Source: an uncultured Lachnospira sp. (lineage in GTDB: Bacteria > Bacillota > Clostridia > Lachnospirales > Lachnospiraceae). From it: 50,217 bases of DNA. Below are positions 41,260 through 49,889 of the stretch, one piece after another. The notes under the pieces were generated by a model. That model ran no database searches. It had not been told where the DNA came from and saw only the letters and a program-made list of their open reading frames with translations. Position 1 is the stretch's first letter. The number at the start of each line of letters is the position of its first letter. Position numbers and translations under genes: made by a program. Location: the NCBI GenBank assembly GCA_944381165.1, contig CALWKC010000022.1:1-50217 (forward strand), written 5' to 3'.

Positions 41260-42690
41260 CTAACTCCAGTATCCGAGTTCTACACCCTTCTTATAAATTC
41301 CCACACCTTTAGCATAATATCCCATGGAATTTAAATGCGTCCAGTCAGAGCGCAGTCTCTTTGAAATATTTCCTTTTTTGTAATTTATCAAATCACTCTT
41401 TGTCGGCATAAGCCCCACATCGCTCAGACCGTTCTCTATAAGATACGTGCGCATATTTATAAAATGATCCCCGTAGGCCTCTCTCAGCGCCGCCTCCCAT
41501 GCCGTGTCTCCTATACCTATATAGTTGCCGTCTTCATCTGTCTCCCCCTGTGTGGTATCTCCTATGGACGTACCAGGGTCGTCCGTATCTCCGACTATAA
41601 TATAATACTTGCAGCCCGAGCTCTGAATCATCGCGTCGTACTGAAGAATAAGAAGCTGATAGTTGGAAGCCCATCCTCCGTTGCTGCCGATTTCCAAAAT
41701 CAGAATATCATCCTTATGGTCAACAGAAGCTTTAGTGTAAACTCTTGTCCCGGCAGGTATTGTCAGCGTCTCCTCAGAACTCTCAGTCTCTGCGGCTGTT
41801 GTCTCTTCTGTCGGAGTGTTTTCAGCCGTTGTCTCCTCTGTACCGCCAGTTTCAATAAGGCTTCCGGAATGTTTGCCGCTGTTTAATTCAAGCTGATAAA
41901 CCTGCGACAAAAACTGCCTTCCGTGCCTCTCAGTAATGAGAAAAGCTCTGTCCATAATATATACGACATCAGGATATTCATTATATTCCTCATCACCGTA
42001 TCCGCTGTAATCATCCATATATACCTGGCTGCCGGTGCTTTGCTTTACCAGCTTAAATTCAGACATACCGCTCTCCGTGACAACAACGTCTCTGTCAGTC
42101 ACTATAGGAATCCCGCCCTGCATTATAGCTATTTCCTCCGAGGTCTTTCCCGGCATGCCGAAATTATATGTTCGTATGCCTGTCAGCTCCTGTAGCGTTG
42201 AAGGATATGTGTAGTAGCTTATATCCTTTCTCATTCCGTTTATTGTGATTGATGCCGGACCTGCGCCCCAGCCCTGCGTCATAGAATCTCCCCAGCACGA
42301 AATCTCTCTGTACCGGCCGTCATACGGTATGCTTTCATTAGTCATAGTTCTCTCCGGAAGCTTTAACGCCTCCTCATCATCGCAAGGCACCTCCTCTTCT
42401 ATAAATTCGTCAAACTCATCATCAGAAACCGTCTCATCCGGCTCTTCATCGCCAAGCTGTTCCTCTCCCGATATCTCCACGAACTCCGAGGGCACTGTTA
42501 TGCCGACAGTTCCCTCAAGGTTTGAAAGTATCTCAGGAGCACTTTGCGTTTCAGTCATATTTGATAACTTCCATACAGCCAGTCCTGCAATAACAGCCGC
42601 AATTAACAATATGCTTAAACTGCCCGCAATAATAATCTTTTTTTGGTGAAACTTCAGTTTTTTCAAAAAATCTTTAATGTATTTTTTCAA
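41260..42690 (-). CDS. Membrane-anchored SGNH/GDSL hydrolase
   Basis: A 476-residue protein with a short basic cytoplasmic start, one membrane helix (residues about 18-40) and an acidic linker to about residue 110, then an extracellular SGNH hydrolase: SCWGDSMTQGWG with the catalytic Ser, the GSNGG block, and DWTHLNSMGYYAKG with the Asp-His pair. About 40 residues in the middle are a Thr/Glu-rich insertion (TEETTAENTPTEET region). It may deacetylate or trim the glycan that the MBOAT pair acylates. The start is TTG at 42690: GGGAT lies upstream and the first ATG would lose the membrane helix. Confidence 0.83.
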   Translation of the reverse strand: MKKYIKDFLKKLKFHQKKIIIAGSLSILLIAAVIAGLAVWKLSNMTETQSAPEILSNLEGTVGITVPSEFVEISGEEQLGDEEPDETVSDDEFDEFIEEEVPCDDEEALKLPERTMTNESIPYDGRYREISCWGDSMTQGWGAGPASITINGMRKDISYYTYPSTLQELTGIRTYNFGMPGKTSEEIAIMQGGIPIVTDRDVVVTESGMSEFKLVKQSTGSQVYMDDYSGYGDEEYNEYPDVVYIMDRAFLITERHGRQFLSQVYQLELNSGKHSGSLIETGGTEETTAENTPTEETTAAETESSEETLTIPAGTRVYTKASVDHKDDILILEIGSNGGWASNYQLLILQYDAMIQSSGCKYYIIVGDTDDPGTSIGDTTQGETDEDGNYIGIGDTAWEAALREAYGDHFINMRTYLIENGLSDVGLMPTKSDLINYKKGNISKRLRSDWTHLNSMGYYAKGVGIYKKGVELGYWS

Positions 42691-42763
42691 GTTAATCCCA
42701 CGCTTTCCGTAAATGTTTTACCTCTTCTGCCACACGCCCCTCTTTAAAACTATATACGAAATT

Positions 42764-44032
42764 CTACATTAACCAGCAGTCCGAATTATACCACAAAATC
42801 AATAAAATACCCTCAGCTATAAAAAACGCTGCCAGAATCAGCGAGTTTACTGTCTTTCTGCGTCTGCTCCAGCACACGGCACCGCTCCCCGGCGTTTCTG
42901 CGTCTCCGCAGTTCCCTTCACCCGAAAATTTTCGCGCGCCTGCATTGTTCATAAGGTCATATACTCCTATAAATATAACGTAAGTTCCTATTATAAACCT
43001 GCATGTACTCATAACATGGGAAGTCAGAGGAACAAGAAGCGAAATAATTCCGAATACAGCCATAGAATAATACTTTCTGTAAAGCATAAAGCCATATACC
43101 GCAAACGCCGCTATGCAAAACCAGCCCATATAGGTATACCTCGGCTCAATCTGCCCCGTACACGCTTTCCACAACACTCCTATAACCGGAAAATAAGAGT
43201 CTTCTCTCCACGCAATCTGTACATGCATAAACGCCCAGACGTCACCGCAGAAAAACTTAAGAAACGCCATATATGCGAATGTGCCTAAAGGACAGATAAG
43301 CACAGACAAAATCTGCTCAGGCGATTTCAGAAAATCAACCGCGAACGCTCTTGCACGTTTAAAGAATGTCCCGGCTCCCGGCTCTGTAAACTTCATCTGC
43401 TGCTTATAGTTCTCATAAAGCTCTATTATAAGCGCAAACACAAGCGTACAGCCAACAATTCTCGTAGCGCTCGCAAACGCGGACATAAGTCCTGCAGACA
43501 GATATTTCTTTTTCTGGCAGAAGTAAAAGAACAGCGATATAAACATTATAAACATCGCTTCCGTATAAGCGGAGCCGCAATAAAAAGTATACGGCGCGGC
43601 AAACATCAGTATTCCCAAAAGAATGCTGTACTTTTCATTTTCTCTTCTGTTTCTTAGCCACTTTACGCCAAAAAATGCCGCAATATAAATACAGACGTTT
43701 GAAACAAACATTCCAATCCAGTATGTGTCGCCCTTCCAAAAGGTGAGAAGCTTGACTGCCTGGCATACAATAACGTACATCGGGAAAAAAGCCCAGTTTG
43801 CCTGCGGATCGGTGTCAAGAGGAAATGTATATCCGTTGTCAATCATAAAACGGTACCGCTTTGCGTCCCACTGATTCATAAGAAAGCTTACAGAGTGGTC
43901 CGTTCCCATAGCAGCGTTGTATACAATCATCATTACCAGCATAAACAGTCTGGACAGCACAAGAATAAACAAGAGCTGAACCGCAAGCCTGAAATCACTG
44001 TTTTTTCTGTATTTGTCAGTTAAATAATTCAT
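42764..44032 (-). CDS. PIG-V-like membrane mannosyltransferase
   Basis: A 422-residue polytopic protein with about ten hydrophobic helices. The first outer loop has an acidic pair in NQWDAKRYRFMIDNGYTFP, which, with NWAFFPMYVI and SAYTEAMFIMFIS, matches the GPI mannosyltransferase 2 (PIG-V) superfamily of GT-C enzymes. These use polyprenol-phosphate mannose as donor on the outer membrane face, fitting the GT2 product two genes downstream. The tail is charged, with a low-complexity GNCGDAETPGSGA segment. The acceptor is unknown. AAAGG is upstream of the ATG. Confidence 0.85.
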   Translation of the reverse strand: MNYLTDKYRKNSDFRLAVQLLFILVLSRLFMLVMMIVYNAAMGTDHSVSFLMNQWDAKRYRFMIDNGYTFPLDTDPQANWAFFPMYVIVCQAVKLLTFWKGDTYWIGMFVSNVCIYIAAFFGVKWLRNRRENEKYSILLGILMFAAPYTFYCGSAYTEAMFIMFISLFFYFCQKKKYLSAGLMSAFASATRIVGCTLVFALIIELYENYKQQMKFTEPGAGTFFKRARAFAVDFLKSPEQILSVLICPLGTFAYMAFLKFFCGDVWAFMHVQIAWREDSYFPVIGVLWKACTGQIEPRYTYMGWFCIAAFAVYGFMLYRKYYSMAVFGIISLLVPLTSHVMSTCRFIIGTYVIFIGVYDLMNNAGARKFSGEGNCGDAETPGSGAVCWSRRRKTVNSLILAAFFIAEGILLILWYNSDCWLM

Positions 44033-44070
44033 CCATTAGCCTTTCTTATCAAAATTACCAAACTGTGTTA

Positions 44071-46791
44071 TCACAGAAAACTCATAATCTTAATCACAAT
44101 CTGGTAAATAAACGCCGGAACAGCAGCAATAACCGGAACTATAAACATTGCCACAATCACAATATTATAAATCTCAAGGTATATAAACGCCGCGCAGTAC
44201 TTAAACAGTTTCGGAACATCAAACCTTTTAAAACGGGCAAGAGCGAGACATATAACAACTATAACAAGCGTCGCTAAAGATATAAGCAGTCCCTCCCTGC
44301 GTCCCTCAGGAACGAATGTCATCTCGATTACATTCTCTCCTGAATATATATTTACCCCCGTAAATAAACCGCATACTGCTTTTCCGCTTACATCTCTTCC
44401 GTTCACGGTAATTTTCCAGTTATCGCTGTAAACCACAGGAATCAAAGCCATATTCTTCGTCGCCGTACCGTTTATCTTAACTGTAAGAGAATCTGAGGTA
44501 TATGAGGTCTCACAGGTATCCTGCGCGTGCATATCTGTCATGGCCTGCATTTTATCCATATCTATTCCGGCAAATGTTACCTCGCTGACCTTCAGATACC
44601 ACGGGTCATCATAAACTATCTTTATTGTAAACGCCTCGTCCTCAAATGTGCCGAGATAAACCAGATTATTATTATAATCCGTAAAATATGCGGTATTTTT
44701 TACATCTCCGAGCGTAGGTATAAGCACCTCCTCGCCGTTTACATAAATGTGCATCGAACTTATTAGCCATGATGCGTTGGCATCGCTCTCAAGGTTATTA
44801 ACGTCCACAATATTTATGTACACAGCCTGCTTTCCGTCCGCTCTCACATAATATTCACGAGTATCTGCGGTCTCCTTTTTTGAATAGGACATTCCTGTCA
44901 CAAGCTCATCATCGTCGTCTGTCAGAGCGCTGTAAAAAATATTGTGCAAATCCACCCAGTCTCCGCCAAAATCCTCTCTCGCGAGGCTTCTGCTTACGCT
45001 CATCGCAAACGGCAGCGTGTAATTTGAAGAATAAAGCGTGTAATCTCCCGCGCTTTTCACCGCGGTATACATCTGAGAGTCAAGCTCATTTACATTTACC
45101 GCCTGAGTTACATGAAACAGCGCGTTTGTAAATACTGTCCCGCCCGAATCCAAAAGCCACAGGAAGTACTTTGAATAGCCCAGTTTTCTTGAATACTTCT
45201 GTGTGTCGCTCTGAAGCGCCGCCGTAAAGCTGGACATAGCGCTTCTCCTCAGGATAAGCGGATAATTTGCGTTAAGGCTTATATCGGGATTTACAATTCT
45301 GTCAGTAACCGATTCCTCAATATCCAGCGTTTCTTTAACCTCATTTGCAGTCTGAACATAATCGCCGTACTGATACGGCTCATACTCATAAAACTTAGGA
45401 GGTCCAATCATAGAGTACGCGCCTATAAAGACCTCTATCGCGATAAACGCCGCAATCATATTAAAATCAAACCTGTTTCCTTCGGCTTTAATCCTTCTGC
45501 TGTAAAATATAAAAGCCAAGATGAATATAACGGCAAACACGATAAGCGCCGGAATAATTAAATTGTTTGAAGGCATAAGGTTATATGCGACAGCAAATAT
45601 GACTGCCGCCGCCGCGAATATAACCAGCTGCCTGACAATCTTCTTTTTGCAGACATAAGTTTCCGCAAACATTCTCTGCGCGAAATACGACGCCGCCGCA
45701 ATAAGCGTAAAGGCCACAAGATAACCGTTTCTGAGCGTATAGCCGTTGTAAGAGCCGAAATGCCACATAAGATTAATGCCCTCTACAACCACAGGCAGCA
45801 GCGATATAAGAAGCGTCGCCCCGAAATACCACAGTGTTCTCTTCTCGGCATGAAATTTTTTAAAGCCTGCTGCAATCACCGCAGCCGCGAACGCCATTCC
45901 GTACAGCATCATCCAGCGCTGAAACGCCGCCATCTGCCCGTCTGTCACAATAGCGCTCTTAATCCAGCCTATATATTGTCCTACAATACCGGAATTTCCG
46001 CTTCCCCGCTGTGAGCTCATAAGCTGCATCATAACCGGGACAAGAACGAAGCAAGACAGTCCGATTCCCGCAACCGTTCCTATTCCCAGGTTCCATGCAT
46101 GCTCTTTTATTTTTCTTCTGTTAGACATAAGAAGTATGTATGCACCGCTTATCAGGAAGATATAAACCAGCGACATCGCGCTGAGATAATAATTGATTAT
46201 AAAAACAAGCGCAACCATTATTATATAAAAAATCTTCTTTCCCGTCTGCATCATATGCTCATACGCAAGCATCAGCAGAGGAAACAAAGCCACAATATCC
46301 ATCCACGGCGTAAAGCATGAGCCGTAAAGCACAGTATACCCGCAAAACGTATACATAAGCGAAAAAGCTACCCTTATGACATTTTGAAGCGAGTTATATT
46401 TTTTTGTGAGATACGCGTACATGGCAACGGACATGAACACCATTTTGACAAGATTGAGTATAGATATACTCTCAAGAATTAAATCTCTCGGAAACAAATA
46501 TAAAAGAAGATTGAACGGACTCAGCATAGAAAATGCCGAAATACTCATTGACACGTTAGTTCCGAAGCCCGTATACCAGTCAAACCACAGCGATGCTTTT
46601 CCGTGCATCCAGTCCCACAGATGAGCGTAAAGCGGCGCAACCTGCTGCATATTATCAAAATAATCTATACGGTTTGTACCAAACGGCCATATTCCCTTTA
46701 ACAGATAAATTAAAACGACAACTGCCAGAGTTATAATACCCGGTATCGCGTATAATTTTGTTCTCTGAAAAAATGATTTGCTGTCCTTCAT
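44071..46791 (-). CDS. YfhO family membrane protein (GT-C type)
   Basis: A 906-residue protein of the YfhO family with about thirteen helices through residue 470, a large extracellular domain (about 480-860, beta-rich) and a final helix pair. The first loop GTNRIDYFDNMQQVAPLYAHLWDWMHGKASLWFDWYTGFGTNV has the acidic residues expected of a lipid-linked-sugar GT-C enzyme. In Gram-positives such proteins glycosylate lipoteichoic or wall polymers from polyprenol-phosphate sugars. Here it is flanked by PIG-V-like and ManC-ManA genes, so it is the likely polymer-decorating transferase of the locus. AAAAGGAG precedes the ATG. Confidence 0.9.
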   Translation of the reverse strand: MKDSKSFFQRTKLYAIPGIITLAVVVLIYLLKGIWPFGTNRIDYFDNMQQVAPLYAHLWDWMHGKASLWFDWYTGFGTNVSMSISAFSMLSPFNLLLYLFPRDLILESISILNLVKMVFMSVAMYAYLTKKYNSLQNVIRVAFSLMYTFCGYTVLYGSCFTPWMDIVALFPLLMLAYEHMMQTGKKIFYIIMVALVFIINYYLSAMSLVYIFLISGAYILLMSNRRKIKEHAWNLGIGTVAGIGLSCFVLVPVMMQLMSSQRGSGNSGIVGQYIGWIKSAIVTDGQMAAFQRWMMLYGMAFAAAVIAAGFKKFHAEKRTLWYFGATLLISLLPVVVEGINLMWHFGSYNGYTLRNGYLVAFTLIAAASYFAQRMFAETYVCKKKIVRQLVIFAAAAVIFAVAYNLMPSNNLIIPALIVFAVIFILAFIFYSRRIKAEGNRFDFNMIAAFIAIEVFIGAYSMIGPPKFYEYEPYQYGDYVQTANEVKETLDIEESVTDRIVNPDISLNANYPLILRRSAMSSFTAALQSDTQKYSRKLGYSKYFLWLLDSGGTVFTNALFHVTQAVNVNELDSQMYTAVKSAGDYTLYSSNYTLPFAMSVSRSLAREDFGGDWVDLHNIFYSALTDDDDELVTGMSYSKKETADTREYYVRADGKQAVYINIVDVNNLESDANASWLISSMHIYVNGEEVLIPTLGDVKNTAYFTDYNNNLVYLGTFEDEAFTIKIVYDDPWYLKVSEVTFAGIDMDKMQAMTDMHAQDTCETSYTSDSLTVKINGTATKNMALIPVVYSDNWKITVNGRDVSGKAVCGLFTGVNIYSGENVIEMTFVPEGRREGLLISLATLVIVVICLALARFKRFDVPKLFKYCAAFIYLEIYNIVIVAMFIVPVIAAVPAFIYQIVIKIMSFL

Positions 46792-46829
46792 AAAACTCCT
46801 TTTTTATTACACGATAAATATTTCTGCCT

Positions 46830-47411
46830 TTAACGCTGCCAAAGACATGCGCTCCACAGTGTAAAGCTGCAGTTTTGTGAATCAAAGCTTACAGTAAATA
46901 ATTCATCCTGTGAAATATTTCCAACCTCAAAAGTATATGCACCGGTTCCGTCTATATTTCCTACCTGCCGTCCGTTGACATAAACGCAAACGGAAGCATC
47001 GGTCTTACTCTTGTCAAAATCCTTAATTTCAACTGTATAACTGCAGTTGTCAGCCGTCTGCGTCGGAACATAGTATATATAGCTTACTCCGCCTTTATTG
47101 GTGCTTCCCTCGTACTGTTCCTTTTCCCAGCCCTGCCCTTTTCTCATACATGTCTGCCACTCCACAGCATTTCCGTCCCTGTCGTTTCTTGATGTGGCAA
47201 TCTCCTCTGTCCCCGGAATGTAGTCCAGCTTTCCGTAGCCCGGCCAGTCGGACAGTTCGTGCGTAATGTAATACATTTTGTACTCAATCCCTACTTTTGG
47301 GGTAATACCCCACCACATAACGACAATATAGAATACCGCGAGCAAAATACAGACTGCATAAAGCAATAGCCTGCCTCTTTGCACAGGTACTTTTTTTGCA
47401 TTAATATTCAT
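46830..47411 (-). CDS. Small signal-anchored extracytoplasmic protein, function unknown
   Basis: A 193-residue protein with one N-terminal membrane helix (LLLYAVCILLAVFYIVVMWWG) and an outer domain of about 150 residues that looks like a beta sandwich of carbohydrate-binding type. Alternating aromatic strands such as GVSYIYYVP, SYTVEIKDFDKS and ASVCVYVNGRQVGNIDG resemble the outer domain of the YfhO-like protein. I do not recognise a named family. ATG at 47411 has GAGGAT seven bases upstream and is preferred over 47423. It lies 38 bp before yfhO and 44 bp after the ManC-ManA fusion, so it is likely an accessory or glycan-binding subunit. Confidence 0.75.
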   Translation of the reverse strand: MNINAKKVPVQRGRLLLYAVCILLAVFYIVVMWWGITPKVGIEYKMYYITHELSDWPGYGKLDYIPGTEEIATSRNDRDGNAVEWQTCMRKGQGWEKEQYEGSTNKGGVSYIYYVPTQTADNCSYTVEIKDFDKSKTDASVCVYVNGRQVGNIDGTGAYTFEVGNISQDELFTVSFDSQNCSFTLWSACLWQR

Positions 47412-47455
47412 AGTAATCCTCATTCCGGAACGTTTCTCTCACTAATCCGCTCCTG

Positions 47456-49807
47456 CTATACATGCGTGACAATACATGTTCCCCTGCCCCTGATAATCAC
47501 AGTGCGCTTTCCGGAACTCACAAAAAAACTCTCTCCTGCCGCAAAAGGCACCTCTTCCTTGTAATCATCCGTCTCTATCGTCCCGCTTCCGTCAACAAAT
47601 ACAACTGACACAAAAGAAGATTCATCAACGGGTATTCTCGCCTCATCATTAATATCATACTTAAAACATTCAAAATATTTGCACTGAACAAGACGCTCCT
47701 GTGAGTAGTGTTCGTTCTTTTCAAGCATAACTTCGCAGGTATTATCCTTCACATACGCCTTCGTGTCAACAACATCAAGAGCCTTTTTTACATGAAGCTC
47801 ACGGGTATTGCCGTACTTGTCCCTTCTGTCGTAATCGTACATCCTGTATGTGCTGTTAGAGTTCTGCTGAATTTCACAGATAATGATGCCGGCTCCTATG
47901 GCATGAATAGTTCCTGCTTTTACCATAACGACATCTCCCTTTTTAACCTCAATTTTATTTAAAATTTCGGTAATTGTGTTGTCGGCAATCCGCTTCTCTA
48001 TCTCTTCTCTGTCAACATTTTTAGATAAACCGCAGTAAAGATATGAGCCGGGCTCACAGTCAACAACATACCACATCTCGTTCTTGCCGTACTCTCCCTC
48101 ATTCTCAAGAGCGTACTCGTCATCCGGATGAATCTGTATAGACAATGCCTGCTTTGCGTCAATAAACTTAATAAGTATCGGAAATCTGTCCTGAGCCTGA
48201 CATTTCCAGCCGAGACTCTCTTTTCCTATAATTGAGAGATAATCGTTGAAAAGCATTCCCTTATATCTTCCGTCAGCAATACGGCTCGGTCCGTCGGGAT
48301 GAGCCGAGAGCTCCCAGCTCTCCGCAATAATATCATAATCGCATTTTTTGCCGAATACCGTCCGCAGCTTAGTACCGCCCCACAGATTATCCTTAAACGC
48401 AGGGTCAAGCTTAACTATTGGATTATCCTGAGCAGCGATATAATTTCCCTCGCTGCCTTCATCGGTATAAATCTTAACCATATCCGTCTCGGATACAATT
48501 TCACCTATTCCGACCTCAATAATAACGACATTTTTATCTGTCTTATTTGCCACCTTGTGCTTTGTTCCTATAGGAACAAACACGCTCTCAAACTTATGGT
48601 AATCCCTCGTCTCCTGCCCGAGCGTTATTGTTGCAGTGCCCTCAACGACAGACCAGTGTTCGCTTCTCATCTCATGCTGGTGCAGATTCATGCTCATTCC
48701 CGGAAAAACGGTTACTTTTTTTACTTTATATCCCTCGGACCATGTGAGCAGCTCGTGTATTCCCCATTCCCGGTAAGAAAATCTGTTGTAATCAAAATAG
48801 CTCTCATACTTATCGAGATTATCCCTGATAATATCTTTAATATCCTCGGCGTGGCTTTTAGATGAAACATATACTGCATCCTCGGTATTCACCACAACCA
48901 CATTCTTTAAATCATTCGTTACTACAAGCTGTCTTTCTGCGCTGTTGACAACCGACACATCATCGCAGTTGTTCCTGATTACATAATCCGAGTGTGTTAC
49001 GCTTCCTAATCCGTCCAAATCGCCTACTGTTCCTACATCCTGCCACTCAAACTCCGCCTCAACAACCCTTAAGCTGTCCGTATCGGAAAACAGTACATTT
49101 TCAATGCTTCCCGGCGGAATATCACGCATTACATTTTCAGAGAAACGAATGCCTCTCCTGATTGCCGGCACCCTGCGCTTGGCGGCACGGCATGTATTGA
49201 AAAGCTCGGGTGAAATCTTACGCACGCTGTTTATCAAATCGCCGACCCTGTATATATACATACCGCTGTTCCACAGATACTCTCTGTCTTTATAAGTCTT
49301 AGCTGCGCGCTCAAACTCATTTCTGGACACGAAGTCAATTATTTCTTCGCCGTCCCTTATGATGTAATCGTATCCGTTACGCTCCTTTGACGGTCTTATG
49401 CCTATAGCGGCGATATATCCTTCCTTTGCCAGCTCCTTGCCTCGAAGAACAGCCGTCTTATACTCCTGTCCCTCTATTAAGTGGTCTGCAGCCACAACAA
49501 AAACGAGCTCGGACTGATTGCAGAACAGGTTGCCGAGCATTATCGCAGCCGCTGTTCCCTTTGGTCCGCCCTCAAGAATAAGCCTGTATTTAAGGCTCTG
49601 AAATACTTTCATCTGACCGTTTACAATATTACGGTAGCTATCCTTCGTGACAATGATAAATTCATCGCAGAAAGGCATGTTACGCACGACTGTTTCCTGC
49701 AGCAGAGAACGCCCCTCCTTAATATTCATAAACTGCTTGGGGTAATTCTTTCTCGACAGCGGCCAAAGGCTGTCGCCGCTTCCCCCTGCAAGTATCAAAC
49801 ATTTCAT
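47456..49807 (-). CDS. Bifunctional mannose-1-phosphate guanylyltransferase / mannose-6-phosphate isomerase (ManC-ManA fusion)
   Basis: A 783-residue fusion. Residues 1 to about 340 are a ManC nucleotidyltransferase (LAGGSG, WPLSRKNYPKQF, the VFVVAADHLI site and EFEWQDVGT). Residues about 350-455 are its cupin (SMNLHQHEMRSEHWSVVEG). From about residue 463 there is a complete class I phosphomannose isomerase: LWGGTKL, SIQIHPDDEYA, GKNEMWYV and VKAGTIHAIGAG with zinc ligands. Together they turn fructose-6-phosphate to GDP-mannose, with phosphomannomutase supplied elsewhere. One key change: the nucleotide loop reads GGSGDSLW, where Arg is expected before LW (as in GGSGTRLW); Ser13 here is a CGC-to-AGC type change. 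AGGAGG is 12 bases before the ATG. Confidence 0.93.
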   Translation of the reverse strand: MKCLILAGGSGDSLWPLSRKNYPKQFMNIKEGRSLLQETVVRNMPFCDEFIIVTKDSYRNIVNGQMKVFQSLKYRLILEGGPKGTAAAIMLGNLFCNQSELVFVVAADHLIEGQEYKTAVLRGKELAKEGYIAAIGIRPSKERNGYDYIIRDGEEIIDFVSRNEFERAAKTYKDREYLWNSGMYIYRVGDLINSVRKISPELFNTCRAAKRRVPAIRRGIRFSENVMRDIPPGSIENVLFSDTDSLRVVEAEFEWQDVGTVGDLDGLGSVTHSDYVIRNNCDDVSVVNSAERQLVVTNDLKNVVVVNTEDAVYVSSKSHAEDIKDIIRDNLDKYESYFDYNRFSYREWGIHELLTWSEGYKVKKVTVFPGMSMNLHQHEMRSEHWSVVEGTATITLGQETRDYHKFESVFVPIGTKHKVANKTDKNVVIIEVGIGEIVSETDMVKIYTDEGSEGNYIAAQDNPIVKLDPAFKDNLWGGTKLRTVFGKKCDYDIIAESWELSAHPDGPSRIADGRYKGMLFNDYLSIIGKESLGWKCQAQDRFPILIKFIDAKQALSIQIHPDDEYALENEGEYGKNEMWYVVDCEPGSYLYCGLSKNVDREEIEKRIADNTITEILNKIEVKKGDVVMVKAGTIHAIGAGIIICEIQQNSNSTYRMYDYDRRDKYGNTRELHVKKALDVVDTKAYVKDNTCEVMLEKNEHYSQERLVQCKYFECFKYDINDEARIPVDESSFVSVVFVDGSGTIETDDYKEEVPFAAGESFFVSSGKRTVIIRGRGTCIVTHV

Positions 49808-49889
49808 ACGACTGAATTTCCTCCTTGTGGTTTACAGGCTTCTATACGACTATACGTATAATTTAACAGCTTCTAAAATCAGCCGCCGT

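Noticed and set aside
48561-48580. Perfect 20-bp palindrome TTTGTTCCTATAGGAACAAA
   Set aside because: It lies inside the ManC cupin and encodes the conserved FVPIGTKH segment, so coding constraint explains it. It shares CCTATAGGAA with the intergenic repeats but lacks their GTTC-AGA-GAAC centre.
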